Assembly (NCBI RefSeq): GCF_000016325.1
Contig: NC_009436.1
Coordinates: forward strand, 3,596,001-3,660,000
DNA: 64,000 nucleotides
Direction: 5' to 3'
Origin: Enterobacter sp. 638
Lineage (GTDB): Bacteria > Pseudomonadota > Gammaproteobacteria > Enterobacterales > Enterobacteriaceae
Below, piece by piece: positions 8,643-17,280 of this stretch. Every line of letters begins with the position of its first letter. The stretch's first letter is position 1. Below the pieces are notes generated by a model that did no database searches, had not been told where the DNA came from, and saw only the letters and a list, made by a program, of their open reading frames with translations. Position numbers and translations under genes: made by a program.

Positions 8643-9821
8643 TTATCTTTCGATGGCTAATGCCACACCCTGACCGCCGCCAATACACAGCGTCGCCAGA
8701 CCTTTCCGTGCATCGCGCTTGATCATTTCATGAACCAGTGAAACTAAAATACGGCATCCGGAGGCACCAATTGGGTGGCCGAGGGCAATCGCCCCGCCGT
8801 TGACGTTCACACGGCGAGGATCCCACTCCAGCATTTTCCCCACGGATAACGCCTGAGCGGCAAACGCCTCGTTGACTTCAATCAGATCGACATCGCCAAG
8901 CTGCCAGCCCGCACGTTCCAGACAACGACGCGTGGCGTAAACCGGCGCGATGCCCATCAGAGCCGGATCGACCCCGACGCTGGCAAAGGCTTTGATACGA
9001 GCCAGCACCGGCAGATTCAGCTCTTCCGCTTTGCTTTCGCTCATCATCATCACGGCAGCTGCGCCGTCGTTAATAGAAGAGGCGTTTCCCGCCGTCACCG
9101 AGCCCAGCGTCTCAAACGCAGGATTCAGTTTCGCCAGCCCTTCTGCGCTGGCATCCGTGCGCGGTTGTTCGTCGGTGTCTACAATCAGCGGTTCGCCATT
9201 TTGTCGCACGGTTTTTACCGGGACAATTTCATCACGAAAGCGACCGGAGTCGATTGCGGCGCGCGCTTTGTGCTGCGAATTGAGCGCGTAATCATCCTGT
9301 AATTCACGGCTGATGCCGTATTCGCGGGCCAGGTTTTCGGCCGTTACGCCCATGTGATAATCATTGAAAGCGTCCCATAAACCATCGTGCACCAGGCTGT
9401 CCAGAAGCTGACTGTTGCCGAGCTGCGCGCCGGTACGGCTGTCGGTGAGAACGTGCGGGGCACGGCTCATGTTTTCCTGGCCGCCTGCAATGATGACATC
9501 TGCTTCACCGCACTGAATCGCCTGTGTCGCCAGATGCAGCGCTTTTAGACCCGATCCGCAAACATCGTTAATCGTAATGGCCGACACCGTGTTGGGTAAC
9601 CCACCTTTGAGTGCGGCCTGACGCGCAGGATTTTGCCCGGCGCCTGCCGTCAGCACCTGGCCCAAAATCACTTCGTCGATTTCATGTGCGGCAATTCCAC
9701 TGCGCTCTACCAGAGCTTTAAGCACCACACTGCCCAGATCCACCGCAGAATGCCGTGCCAGCGCCCCCTGAAAACAGCCGATAGCCGTACGTAACGCACC
9801 CACTATCACGACATCTTTCAT
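8643..9821 (-). CDS. yqeF: Acetyl-CoA acetyltransferase family protein YqeF
   Basis: A 392-residue thiolase. The nucleophilic Cys is in [10 protein letters not shown] (about residue 88), and the C-terminal acid-base pair is in [14 protein letters not shown] (His) and LCIGGGQG (Cys), so all three catalytic positions are kept. Members join or split acetyl-CoA and acetoacetyl-CoA; the physiological role of YqeF is not settled. A reading frame extends 17 codons upstream, but the ATG at 9821 has GAGG five bases before it and matches E. coli YqeF. The position after kduI and before yqeG is the same as in E. coli. It stands as a single gene with its own terminator. Confidence 0.93.
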   Translation of the reverse strand: MKDVVIVGALRTAIGCFQGALARHSAVDLGSVVLKALVERSGIAAHEIDEVILGQVLTAGAGQNPARQAALKGGLPNTVSAITINDVCGSGLKALHLATQAIQCGEADVIIAGGQENMSRAPHVLTDSRTGAQLGNSQLLDSLVHDGLWDAFNDYHMGVTAENLAREYGISRELQDDYALNSQHKARAAIDSGRFRDEIVPVKTVRQNGEPLIVDTDEQPRTDASAEGLAKLNPAFETLGSVTAGNASSINDGAAAVMMMSESKAEELNLPVLARIKAFASVGVDPALMGIAPVYATRRCLERAGWQLGDVDLIEVNEAFAAQALSVGKMLEWDPRRVNVNGGAIALGHPIGASGCRILVSLVHEMIKRDARKGLATLCIGGGQGVALAIER

Positions 9822-9917
9822 CACTACCTCAGCGCAAATTATCAGCGCTGATAGTAGAGGCATTGTTATCAACTATTAACGTAATTGTTTAAAATAAGTG
9901 AGTTTAATCACAAAGGA

Positions 9918-10784
9918 TCAGTGCTTCTCCTGCAAAAACTCACGTAGCCAACTTCCGGCCACACCCGGCGGCGTCCGTTTGTTCCATAACAGGTCAATGG
10001 CAATCGAGCGTGGCCAGCCGGAAACATTCAGTTGGGTGAGTGTTTTCGCTGCGGAAAACTCTTCCACCAGCGCGACGGGCAGCTCGCACCAGCCGAAACC
10101 TTGCACCGCCATACTGAGCAACAGCAAATAGTTCGGCGCAGACCACACTGGGCCTGCCGTCAGCGTCGGTTCGCGTTCAAGATAGGTATTGAGCCGTAAT
10201 TCGCGCCAACCCTGCAGTTCGTCCCGTTCGACCACATTTTGTGATACCAGCGGGTGCGCCTGCGCGACATAAATTGCCATGCGCGTTTGCAGCGGCAGGC
10301 GTACTACGCCGATATCCGTGGGATAGCTTTCGCGGGCTTCGATCAGCCCGATTTGTGCCCGCTCTTTTTGCACCAGATCCACGACATCTTCGTCTTCACC
10401 AATCAGACACTCAAACTCGGTATGGGGAAAACGTTTGTCGAATTGGATCATCAGATCTTCCAGCACGTCCGGGTGCAGCGTATCCGACAGCACAAACGCT
10501 AGCCGCGCTTCGGTCTGCGCGGTCAGCGACACGGCAAGTTCATCCAGTCGCGCACTGGCAGCCAGAATCGACTGCACGTAGCCCAAAACCTGTTTTCCCT
10601 GCGAGGTCAGCACTGGCTGCCGCGCTGAACGATCAAAAAGCGCAAAACCTAAATCCGCCTCAAAATGGGCGATCGCAGTGCTGATGGTGGACTGGCTTTT
10701 GCGCAGACGGCGCGCCGCGGCGGAAAAAGACCCCGTGGCGACGGTTTCGACAAACGCATTAAGGGCTTCGGGAGAATAGCGCAT
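9918..10784 (-). CDS. LysR-type transcriptional regulator
   Basis: A 288-residue LysR regulator. The N-terminal winged helix (residues 1-60; SFSAAARRLRKSQSTISTAI is the recognition helix region) is followed by a linker and a substrate-binding-like effector domain from about residue 90. It is divergent from the PACE efflux gene, with a TCATC-N6-GATGA palindrome in the 104-bp gap, so that gene is the likely target. This arrangement is also seen for AceR-AceI in Acinetobacter. Ortholog identity is not known; the effector cannot be told from sequence. It could also influence yqeF, which lies 96 bases downstream on the same strand. Confidence 0.88.
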   Translation of the reverse strand: MRYSPEALNAFVETVATGSFSAAARRLRKSQSTISTAIAHFEADLGFALFDRSARQPVLTSQGKQVLGYVQSILAASARLDELAVSLTAQTEARLAFVLSDTLHPDVLEDLMIQFDKRFPHTEFECLIGEDEDVVDLVQKERAQIGLIEARESYPTDIGVVRLPLQTRMAIYVAQAHPLVSQNVVERDELQGWRELRLNTYLEREPTLTAGPVWSAPNYLLLLSMAVQGFGWCELPVALVEEFSAAKTLTQLNVSGWPRSIAIDLLWNKRTPPGVAGSWLREFLQEKH

Positions 10785-10823
10785 GATCTATCTACTTTAT
10801 CGATGGTTACTATCTTTTATATA

Positions 10824-10839
10824 TCATCTTTAACGATGA
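10824..10839. promoter_or_regulatory. LysR-type operator-like palindrome
   Basis: TCATCTTTAACGATGA is a near-symmetric palindrome of the T-N11-A kind in the gap between the divergent LysR and PACE genes. Motif and position suggest autoregulation and control of the efflux gene; not proven. Confidence 0.45.
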
Positions 10840-10888
10840 AAATAGCGCCCATCAACGCCCATCACGGCGAATTAATGAGGTTCAGGTT

Positions 10889-11347
10889 ATGCAACACGAT
10901 GTACATCACCGCAAATTGCCGGAGCGCATTTTTCACGCGGTTTGCTTCGAAGGGATTGCCACCGCCATTCTGGCGCCAACGGCCGCCTGGCTGATGCAGC
11001 GCTCGGTGGTGGAAATGGGCGGATTAACCATTATTCTGGCGACTACTGCGATGCTCTGGAACATTATTTATAACTTTGGATTTGACCGTTTCTGGCCGGT
11101 TCAACGCGTCACCCGTACCGCAAAAGTCCGCGCGCTGCATGCGCTGGGCTTTGAGTGCGGCTTTATCGTGATCGGCGTGTCCATTGTCGCCGCGGTACTC
11201 GGCGTCACGCTGCTTCAGGCATTCACATTAGAAATAGGTTTCTTCCTGTTCTTCCTGCCGTACACCATGTTCTATAACTGGGCGTACGATAAATTGCGCG
11301 AGAAAAATATCAAACGTCGCCAGCAACGACGCGCCCTGGCCAACTAA
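10889..11347 (+). CDS. PACE family efflux transporter
   Basis: A 152-residue inner membrane protein with four predicted membrane segments arranged as two tandem halves. Each half has the family features: RIFHAVCFEG in segment 1 with an acidic residue, WNIIYNFGFDRFWP after segment 2, and RALHALGFECGF and FYNWAYDKLRE in the second half. The proteobacterial antimicrobial compound efflux family, typified by AceI, exports biguanides such as chlorhexidine and short-chain diamines. The start follows GAGGTTCAGGTT. Its neighbour is a divergent LysR regulator. The gene is absent from this place in E. coli K-12, so it is an accessory gain or a loss in E. coli. The natural substrate is unknown. Confidence 0.88.
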   Translation: MQHDVHHRKLPERIFHAVCFEGIATAILAPTAAWLMQRSVVEMGGLTIILATTAMLWNIIYNFGFDRFWPVQRVTRTAKVRALHALGFECGFIVIGVSIVAAVLGVTLLQAFTLEIGFFLFFLPYTMFYNWAYDKLREKNIKRRQQRRALAN

Positions 11348-11356
11348 TTCCTGCAT

Positions 11357-11378
11357 GGGCCGGAAGCCCTTCCGGCCC
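11357..11378 (+). terminator. Hairpin after PACE gene
   Basis: GGGCCGGAA / TTCCGGCCC stem with a four-base loop, ten bases after the stop codon. There is no T tract, so termination strength is uncertain. Confidence 0.5.
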
Positions 11379-11466
11379 TTAACGATCACGTCAACTGCGC
11401 CCTAAAACCATAACTATGGTAAATTGCACTTCTTTTTGTTCGTTTTATAGTTGATACGTTGCTCTA

Positions 11467-12696
11467 ATGTCGAAAATTTGGTCAAAAGAAGAGACTCTCT
11501 GGAGTTTCGCCCTTTACGGCACTGCCGTGGGCGCAGGAACGCTGTTCTTGCCTATTCAGCTCGGTTCCGCAGGCGCTATCGTCCTGCTCGTAACCGCCCT
11601 TGTGGCGTATCCGTTAACCTACTGGCCGCACAGAGCGCTCGCACAATTTATCCTTTCGTCGAATGCCAAAGGTAGCGAAGGGATCACCAGCGCGGTCACT
11701 CACTATTACGGGAAAAAAATCGGCAACCTGATTACCACGCTCTACTTTGTCGCCTTTTTCGTGGTGGTACTGATCTATGCTGTAGCGATCACTAACTCCA
11801 TAACCGAACAGCTCGCCAAGCGTCTGACGGTCGACACCACCGTGCGGATCATGGTGAGTTTGGGCGTGGTGATGGTATTAAACCTGATCTTTTTGACGGG
11901 TCGCCATATCACCATCAAGGTGATGGGTTTCCTGGTCTTTCCGCTGATCGCCTACTTTTTGTTTGTTTCGCTATATCTTACCGCCAGCTGGCAGCCGTCA
12001 TTGCTCACCAGCCAGATGGCAGTGAATCAACACACGCTGCACCAGGTATGGATTTCTATTCCAGTGATGGTTTTCGCTTTTAGCCATACTCCGATCATCT
12101 CAACTTTTGCCGTCGACCGACGAGAAAAGTATGGCGATGCGGCCATGGGTAAATGCAAAAAAATCATGAAAGTCGCGTACCTGATTATTTGTCTGAGCGT
12201 GTTGTTCTTTGTCTTCAGCTGTCTGCTGTCGATTCCGCCGTCGTATATTGTGGCGGCAAAAGAAGAAGGTGTGACCATTTTGTCTGCGCTTTCAATGATG
12301 CCATCTTCTCCAGCCTGGCTGGGTATTTCTGGCATCATCGTGGCCATTGTGGCGATGTCGAAATCGTTTCTCGGCACCTATTTTGGGGTGATTGAGGGAG
12401 CGACGGAGATCGTGAAGTCATCGCTGAATCAGGTGGGAATCAAGAAAAGCCGCGCCTTTAACCGCGCGCTGTCGATAATGGCCGTCTCGTTCATTACCTT
12501 CGTGGTGTGCTGCATTAACCCGAACGCTATTTCGATGATTTATGCGATCAGTGGTCCGCTGATTGCCATGATTCTGTTTATCATGCCAACGCTCTCCACG
12601 TATTTAATTCCGGCACTCAAACCGTATCGCTCCATCGGCAGCCTGATCACGCTGATTGTTGGCGTGTTGTGCGTATCGGTGATGTTTGTGGGGTAA
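11467..12696 (+). CDS. yqeG: HAAAP family amino acid transporter YqeG
   Basis: A 409-residue inner membrane protein with about eleven membrane segments, the same length as E. coli YqeG. It belongs to the hydroxy/aromatic amino acid permease family with SdaC and TdcC. The opening (TLWSFALYGTAVGAGTLFLP) has the GAG-x-LFLP motif of the first broken helix, and the central HTPIISTFAVDRREKYG region is typical of the SdaC-like branch. Serine or threonine with protons is the likely cargo, by family. A promoter region of about 115 bases precedes it; the yqeF-yqeG order agrees with E. coli apart from the inserted LysR and PACE genes. Confidence 0.9.
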   Translation: MSKIWSKEETLWSFALYGTAVGAGTLFLPIQLGSAGAIVLLVTALVAYPLTYWPHRALAQFILSSNAKGSEGITSAVTHYYGKKIGNLITTLYFVAFFVVVLIYAVAITNSITEQLAKRLTVDTTVRIMVSLGVVMVLNLIFLTGRHITIKVMGFLVFPLIAYFLFVSLYLTASWQPSLLTSQMAVNQHTLHQVWISIPVMVFAFSHTPIISTFAVDRREKYGDAAMGKCKKIMKVAYLIICLSVLFFVFSCLLSIPPSYIVAAKEEGVTILSALSMMPSSPAWLGISGIIVAIVAMSKSFLGTYFGVIEGATEIVKSSLNQVGIKKSRAFNRALSIMAVSFITFVVCCINPNAISMIYAISGPLIAMILFIMPTLSTYLIPALKPYRSIGSLITLIVGVLCVSVMFVG

Positions 12697-12702
12697 ACCG
12701 AG

Positions 12703-12727
12703 GACGCCCGGTCTCAGGCTGGGCGTC
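12703..12727. terminator. Hairpin between convergent yqeG and acetyltransferase pseudogene
   Basis: GACGCCC / GGGCGTC stem with an 11-base loop overlapping the end of the acetyltransferase frame. No long T tract; weak bidirectional terminator at most. Confidence 0.4.
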
Positions 12728-13242
12728 GAATTTGATACAGAACGTGTTGTGAAAGCCGATCGTCAGGCGCGAGTGCCGGATGGGCAAACTCCCCGGCCCG
12801 TTTCATTCCCAGTCGCTTCATCAGATTCTCTGACGGCGTGTTCAAAACTGCGGTGAACGAGACGATTTCATCCAGGGCCAGAACCACAAACGCGTAGTTC
12901 AGCGCCGCCGTGGCCGCCTCTTTCGCCATCCCCTGATGCCAGAATGCCTTGCCCAGACGCCAGCCGATCTCGGTACAAGGAGAAAAGGCAAATCGGTCAG
13001 GCTGCGGGTGTAACCCAACGCATCCAATAAAAGCATGATTTTCTTTCGCCTCAACAGCCCAAAATCCCCAGCCCCTTTCGGTTATTCCGTCGCTAAATCG
13101 AGCGGCAAGATTATCGCTTTCCTCCCGGGTAAGCGGAGCCGGAAAGAATCGCATGACGTCTGGATCGGCGTTGAGCGCCGCAAAAGGAAACCAAATCAGC
13201 CGGCATCCATTGCCGAAGAATCAATCGTGGTGTTTCAATCAT
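12714..13242 (-). pseudogene. GNAT N-acetyltransferase with a one-base frameshift
   Basis: A RimJ/RimL-like acetyltransferase in two frames. From the ATG at 13242, with AGGGA five bases upstream, the protein reads MIETPRLILRQWMPADLVSF and then leaves the family pattern; the second frame, from about 13190, continues with FAALNADPDVMRFFPAP and runs to 12714 with the typical acetyl-CoA region (GWRLGKAFWHQGMAKEAATA) and C-terminal strands. Removing one T (minus strand) from the TTT run at 13188-13190 joins the halves as ADLVPFAALNADPDV. This is either a real frameshift or a sequencing or assembly error in a short homopolymer. It follows yjdJ by 19 bases. The substrate is unknown. Confidence 0.82.
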
Positions 13243-13261
13243 AACGTCCCTGTTATCAGGC

Positions 13262-13534
13262 TTAAGCCCGGATATCATCGTATTCGCGCGTGGTATCAAA
13301 CTCATGTTTAGCAAACGGGCAAAGCGGGATGATTTTGCGGTTCTCACCGCGCATTTTCTCAACGACTTTCGCCACCAGCTGTTTGCCAACGCCCTGTCCT
13401 TTCAGACTCGGATCGACATCCGTGTGCTCGATAATACTGAGATTGTCGCCCGTGGGGACATAGACTATCTCAGCCACCTGATTGCCCTGCGCATCGTTAA
13501 CGTAAAATTTGTTATGGCCTTCCAGAATATCCAT
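13262..13534 (-). CDS. yjdJ: Small GNAT-like acetyltransferase YjdJ
   Basis: A 90-residue protein with the compact GNAT fold of the YjdJ/Gcn5-related group. It has the acetyl-CoA loop [17 protein letters not shown] (about residues 46-62) and the C-terminal [13 protein letters not shown] segment, in which the Cys is conserved in the family. It starts 11 bases after the yjdI stop with AGCGAGGAACC upstream, so the two are co-transcribed. In E. coli yjdI-yjdJ are also adjacent but lie near lysU at another place on the chromosome. Substrate unknown. Confidence 0.88.
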   Translation of the reverse strand: MDILEGHNKFYVNDAQGNQVAEIVYVPTGDNLSIIEHTDVDPSLKGQGVGKQLVAKVVEKMRGENRKIIPLCPFAKHEFDTTREYDDIRA

Positions 13535-13544
13535 GGTTCCTCGC

Positions 13545-13775
13545 TTATTTTTGGCGATATTTCAGGGCACCGCTCGGGCAGGTATCGATCACTTTTATCA
13601 CCGTTTCGACATCCACTTCATCGGGAATAATCCACGGCTTACGTTTCAGATCAAAGAGCTGAGCGCTGCCGCGCACGCAATTTCCTGAATGTTTGCAGAT
13701 CGCAGTGTTGAAGTAGACATCAATTTTCTCACCGGTATAGGCTCGATAACCGGCTTCCAGTAACGCTTGATCCAT
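13545..13775 (-). CDS. yjdI: Putative (4Fe-4S) mono-cluster protein YjdI
   Basis: A 76-residue protein with the divergent ferredoxin-like Cys pattern CKHSGNC near residues 27-33 and DTCPSGAL near residues 64-71. A longer frame adds 22 codons, but the ATG at 13775 has GAGG six bases upstream and agrees with E. coli YjdI. It is first in the yjdI-yjdJ-acetyltransferase cluster. Function is not known; an iron-sulfur protein paired with a small acetyltransferase is a conserved combination. Confidence 0.88.
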   Translation of the reverse strand: MDQALLEAGYRAYTGEKIDVYFNTAICKHSGNCVRGSAQLFDLKRKPWIIPDEVDVETVIKVIDTCPSGALKYRQK

Positions 13776-14092
13776 GACATTGCCTCGGTTCTTTTTATCA
13801 TTACGCCAATAAGCATAGCGCTGAAATTTGCGAGTAAGCAAAATAAGCGGCGTTAATAAAGTCTCTATGCTCGCTGCCGAAACGTGGACACGGGAGATGA
13901 TCCCCCAGCAATATTCTAAAGATAGAAATGAGGCCGGCTTAGAGAAAATAAATATGATATTTCAACCGATTAATACCGGATGAGATCAGATAAACAGTTA
14001 AAGACAGGTCTAGTAAAAATACGGAGTTATTGGCGGAAGCCTTGTGATTACTGGGTTTTATTGACTTGAGTCGACGCTGAAAGAAGTGTGTC
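13776..14092. other. Gene-free stretch 3' of tRNA-Gly
   Basis: About 317 bases between yjdI and the tRNA gene. No coding frame, no repeat of the tRNA 3' end and no integrase remnant is seen. It contains the yjdI promoter region (right to left) and the 3' flank of the tRNA transcript. Confidence 0.5.
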
Positions 14093-14166
14093 TGGAGCGG
14101 GCGAAGGGAATCGAACCCTCGTATAGAGCTTGGGAAGCTCTCGTTCTACCATTGAACTACGCCCGC
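14093..14166 (-). tRNA. glyU: tRNA-Gly (anticodon CCC)
   Basis: On the minus strand the 74-base gene starts GCGGGCGTAGTTCAATGGTA and ends with the matching acceptor strand CGCCCGC, then TCCA. The anticodon loop is TTCCCAA, giving CCC, and the T arm contains GGTTCGATTCC. It corresponds to E. coli glyU, including its location next to actS (ygeR). The CCA end is encoded. In E. coli this tRNA flanks the ETT2 type III secretion island. Confidence 0.97.
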
Positions 14167-14183
14167 TTTGAGGTGCGTAAGGC

Positions 14184-14211
14184 ATTATAGACCTTACGCT
14201 TTTTCGCACAA
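14184..14211 (-). promoter_or_regulatory. glyU promoter
   Basis: On the minus strand TTGTGC (-35), 16-base spacer and a perfect TATAAT (-10), ending 18 bases before the mature tRNA 5' end. Confidence 0.75.
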
Positions 14212-14246
14212 GCCACCCAAATGCTAACTGGCGATTAATTAACCGT

Positions 14247-14993
14247 TTAGCATTTTGGTTTACTGCCCTGCGCCGGGAGATAACGCTGAGGATCGATTGC
14301 GGTTGCACGGTAGCGAATCTGGAAATGCAGGGCAACGGAGCTGGCACCCGTGCTGCCCATCGTCGCGATCTTTTGCCCGGCTTTCACATTTTGCCCGTTA
14401 TTGACCAGCAATGAGTCGTTGTGCGCATAGGCGGTAATGTAGTCTTCACCGTGCTTAATCATGATCAGATTACCGTAACCGCGCAGCTGATTCCCCACAT
14501 ACACCACCTTCCCTGCTCCGGACGCATAAACCGGCGCACCGCGTGAGCCCGCGATATCGATCCCTTTATTGCCGCCTTCTGCAGTCGAATACGGGGTAAT
14601 CACTTTACCACTGGCAGGCCAGACCCAGCAGCGCTGCCCTACCGGCGGCCATGACGATTTTGGAACGGCATACGATGGCGTCACCGCAGCAGTTTTGCCG
14701 CCCTTGGTTGAGGATTTCTTACCTGACGAACTGCCGCCGTTCACCTTAAGCTTTTGGCCCACCTCGATTGTATAGGGCGGTGAAATGCTATTGAGACGCG
14801 CCAGATCCTTCACGCTGGTGCCCGTGGCACGAGAAATGCGATACAACGTGTCACCGCGCTTAACGGTGTACACCGAACCGGAATAACTGCCCATGTCAGA
14901 TGATTTACTGCCGGAACAGCCCGCCAGCAGCAATGCCAGCGCCAGGCAGAAAATAGCACTCAGGGGATTTCTCGTCAGGCTTCCTGCGAACAA
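14247..14993 (-). CDS. actS: Amidase activator lipoprotein ActS (YgeR)
   Basis: A 248-residue lipoprotein. The signal sequence ends in the lipobox LLLAGC (Cys about residue 26). A LysM domain follows (VYTVKRGDTLYRISRATGTS, about 42-85), then a Ser/Gly/Lys-rich linker and a degenerate M23 (LytM) domain from about residue 115 to the end. The M23 zinc ligands are partly missing, as in EnvC and NlpD; such proteins activate the amidases AmiA, AmiB and AmiC rather than cut murein themselves. E. coli ActS activates AmiC mainly in envelope stress. It is divergent from idi and lies just upstream of glyU. Confidence 0.92.
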   Translation of the reverse strand: MFAGSLTRNPLSAIFCLALALLLAGCSGSKSSDMGSYSGSVYTVKRGDTLYRISRATGTSVKDLARLNSISPPYTIEVGQKLKVNGGSSSGKKSSTKGGKTAAVTPSYAVPKSSWPPVGQRCWVWPASGKVITPYSTAEGGNKGIDIAGSRGAPVYASGAGKVVYVGNQLRGYGNLIMIKHGEDYITAYAHNDSLLVNNGQNVKAGQKIATMGSTGASSVALHFQIRYRATAIDPQRYLPAQGSKPKC

Positions 14994-15152
14994 AACGGAT
15001 CCTTGGTCAAGGTAAATGGCGTCCTATGATAACAGCCTAAATCCTGTTGCCAACTTTTGCCGTTAATCCGCATTTAAGCTCGGGGCGACAACCCGTTTAC
15101 GGGAGAGTGAGATATAATTTCGCCATCCCGTCGTTCGGGTACTGGAGTCGGA

Positions 15153-15704
15153 ATGAGCATACAAGAACACGTCATTTTGGTTAACGACCAGGGAGAGGTT
15201 GTTGGCACTCAGGAGAAGTACGCTGCACACACTTCTCATACCTCGCTGCATCTGGCTTTCTCGTCGTGGCTGTTTAACGATCGGGGCCAATGCCTTGTGA
15301 CCCGCCGCGCACTGAGCAAAATAGCCTGGCCTGGCGTTTGGACAAACTCCGTCTGTGGCCATCCACAAATCGGCGAAACCACTGAACAGGCGATAGCACG
15401 CCGCTGCCGTTTCGAAGTCGGCGTAGAGATCGCGCAGCTCACGCCGATCGCAGCGGATTTCCGTTACTGCGAAATCGATCCCTCAGGTATCGTTGAAAAC
15501 GAAATTTGCCCGGTGTTTGCGGCACAGATTGTCAGCCCACTCAAGGTGAATCCCGATGAAGTCATGGATTATCAGTGGGTTGAACTGACGTCACTGTTAC
15601 GCGCTCTGGAAGCCACGCCGTGGGCCTTCAGCCCGTGGATGGTTTCGGAAGCGGCTAACGCTTCTGAAAAGCTCAAACACTTCGCCGATAACGTAAAGGC
15701 ATAA
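15153..15704 (+). CDS. idi: Isopentenyl-diphosphate delta-isomerase, type I
   Basis: A 183-residue Nudix-fold isomerase that interconverts isopentenyl and dimethylallyl diphosphate in isoprenoid synthesis. The catalytic Cys is in TNSVCGHP (about residue 68) and the catalytic Glu in VENEICP (about 115-117); metal-binding His residues lie near the N-terminus in the HTSLHLAFS stretch. Length and sequence match E. coli Idi. It is convergent with lysS and shares a bidirectional terminator with it. Confidence 0.96.
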   Translation: MSIQEHVILVNDQGEVVGTQEKYAAHTSHTSLHLAFSSWLFNDRGQCLVTRRALSKIAWPGVWTNSVCGHPQIGETTEQAIARRCRFEVGVEIAQLTPIAADFRYCEIDPSGIVENEICPVFAAQIVSPLKVNPDEVMDYQWVELTSLLRALEATPWAFSPWMVSEAANASEKLKHFADNVKA

Positions 15705-15740
15705 AAAAAGCCCCGACGCGATAAACGCCGGGGCTTTTTA
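15703..15740. terminator. Bidirectional terminator between idi and lysS
   Basis: AAAAAAAGCCCCG / CGGGGCTTTTTA hairpin with A run and T run on both sides; it can stop idi on the plus strand and lysS on the minus strand. Confidence 0.92.
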
Positions 15741-15753
15741 CATCGTTACGACC

Positions 15754-17271
15754 TTATTTTACCGGACGCATCGCCGGGAACAGGATCACATCACGGATGG
15801 TGTGGCTATTGGTAAACAGCATCACCATACGGTCGATACCAATACCCAGACCCGCCGTTGGCGGCAAGCCGTGTTCCAGGGCAGTCACGTAGTCTTCGTC
15901 GAAGAACATCGCTTCATCGTCGCCTGCTGCTTTCGCATCAACCTGATCCTGGAAGCGCTGCGCCTGATCCTGCGCATCGTTCAGCTCGCTAAAGCCGTTA
16001 CCGATTTCGCGGCCACCGATGAAGAACTCAAAGCGGTCAGTGATTTCCGGGTTTTCGTCATTACGACGCGCCAGTGGAGACACTTCAGCAGGGTATTCGG
16101 TGATGAAGGTTGGCTGAATCAGATGCGCTTCTGCCACTTCTTCGAAGATCTCAGTCACGATACGACCCTGACCCCAGCTCTTCTCAACTTTGATACCGAT
16201 GCTTTCCGCGATGGCTTTCGCAGAATCGTAGTTATCCAGATCGGCCATTTCGGTTTCTGGACGGTATTTCTTGATCGCTTCGCGCATGGTCAGCTTCACG
16301 AACGGCTTACCAAAGTCGAACACTTCGTCGCCGTAAGGCACTTCCGTGGTGCCCAGAATATTCTGCGCCAGGGTGCGGAACAGAGACTCGGTCAGCTCGA
16401 TCAGATCTTTGTAATCCGCGTACGCCATATAGAGTTCCATCATGGTGAACTCTGGGTTATGGCGAACGGAAATACCTTCGTTACGGAAGTTACGGTTGAT
16501 TTCGAACACGCGTTCGAAGCCACCAACCACCAGACGCTTCAGGTACAGTTCCGGCGCGATGCGCAGGTACATGTCGAGATCCAGCGCATTGTGATGGGTG
16601 ACGAACGGACGCGCAGAAGCACCACCCGGAATCACCTGCATCATTGGCGTTTCGACTTCCATAAAATCACGGCCAACCATGAACTGACGGATGCCCGCCA
16701 TAATCTGGGAACGGATTTTGAACGTTTTGCGGGATTCATCGTTAGAGATGAGATCCAGGTAGCGCTGGCGATAGCGCGCTTCCTGATCCTGCAGACCGTG
16801 GAATTTATCCGGCAACGGACGCAGCGCTTTGGTCAGCAGGCGCAGTTCGGTGCAGTGAATAGAGAGTTCACCCGTCTTGGTCTTGAACAGCTTGCCTTTC
16901 GCGCCAAGGATGTCGCCCAGGTCCCACTTTTTGAACTGCTCGTTATAAATGCCTTCTGGCAGATCGTCGCGGGAAACGTACAGCTGAATACGACCACCGA
17001 CGTCCTGCAACGTCACGAAGGACGCTTTACCCATGATACGGCGGGTCATCATGCGGCCTGCAACGGACACTTCTACGTTCAGCGCTTCCAGCTCTTCGTT
17101 TTCTTTTGCATCGAAGTCAGCATGCAGCTGATCGGAAGTGTGATCGCGACGAAAATCGTTCGGGAATGGAATACCCTGCTCACGCAGTGCAGCCAGCTTT
17201 TCGCGACGTGTTTTCAGCTCGTTATTAAGATCGACTACCGCGTCAGTGCCCTGTGCTTGTTGTTCAGACAT
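15754..17271 (-). CDS. lysS: Lysine--tRNA ligase (constitutive)
   Basis: A 505-residue class II synthetase, the usual length. An OB-fold anticodon-binding domain (about 65-150) precedes the catalytic domain with motif 1 (near [15 protein letters not shown]), motif 2 ([20 protein letters not shown]) and motif 3 ([12 protein letters not shown] near the end). It charges tRNA-Lys in the cytoplasm. It follows prfB by nine bases, the same two-gene unit as in E. coli. No lysU-like second copy is present in this window. Confidence 0.98.
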   Translation of the reverse strand: MSEQQAQGTDAVVDLNNELKTRREKLAALREQGIPFPNDFRRDHTSDQLHADFDAKENEELEALNVEVSVAGRMMTRRIMGKASFVTLQDVGGRIQLYVSRDDLPEGIYNEQFKKWDLGDILGAKGKLFKTKTGELSIHCTELRLLTKALRPLPDKFHGLQDQEARYRQRYLDLISNDESRKTFKIRSQIMAGIRQFMVGRDFMEVETPMMQVIPGGASARPFVTHHNALDLDMYLRIAPELYLKRLVVGGFERVFEINRNFRNEGISVRHNPEFTMMELYMAYADYKDLIELTESLFRTLAQNILGTTEVPYGDEVFDFGKPFVKLTMREAIKKYRPETEMADLDNYDSAKAIAESIGIKVEKSWGQGRIVTEIFEEVAEAHLIQPTFITEYPAEVSPLARRNDENPEITDRFEFFIGGREIGNGFSELNDAQDQAQRFQDQVDAKAAGDDEAMFFDEDYVTALEHGLPPTAGLGIGIDRMVMLFTNSHTIRDVILFPAMRPVK

Positions 17272-17280
17272 GTTGGTTCC

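Noticed and set aside
13776..14166. Integrated element or att site next to tRNA-Gly
   Set aside because: No integrase, no repeat of the tRNA 3' end and no change in gene style was seen.
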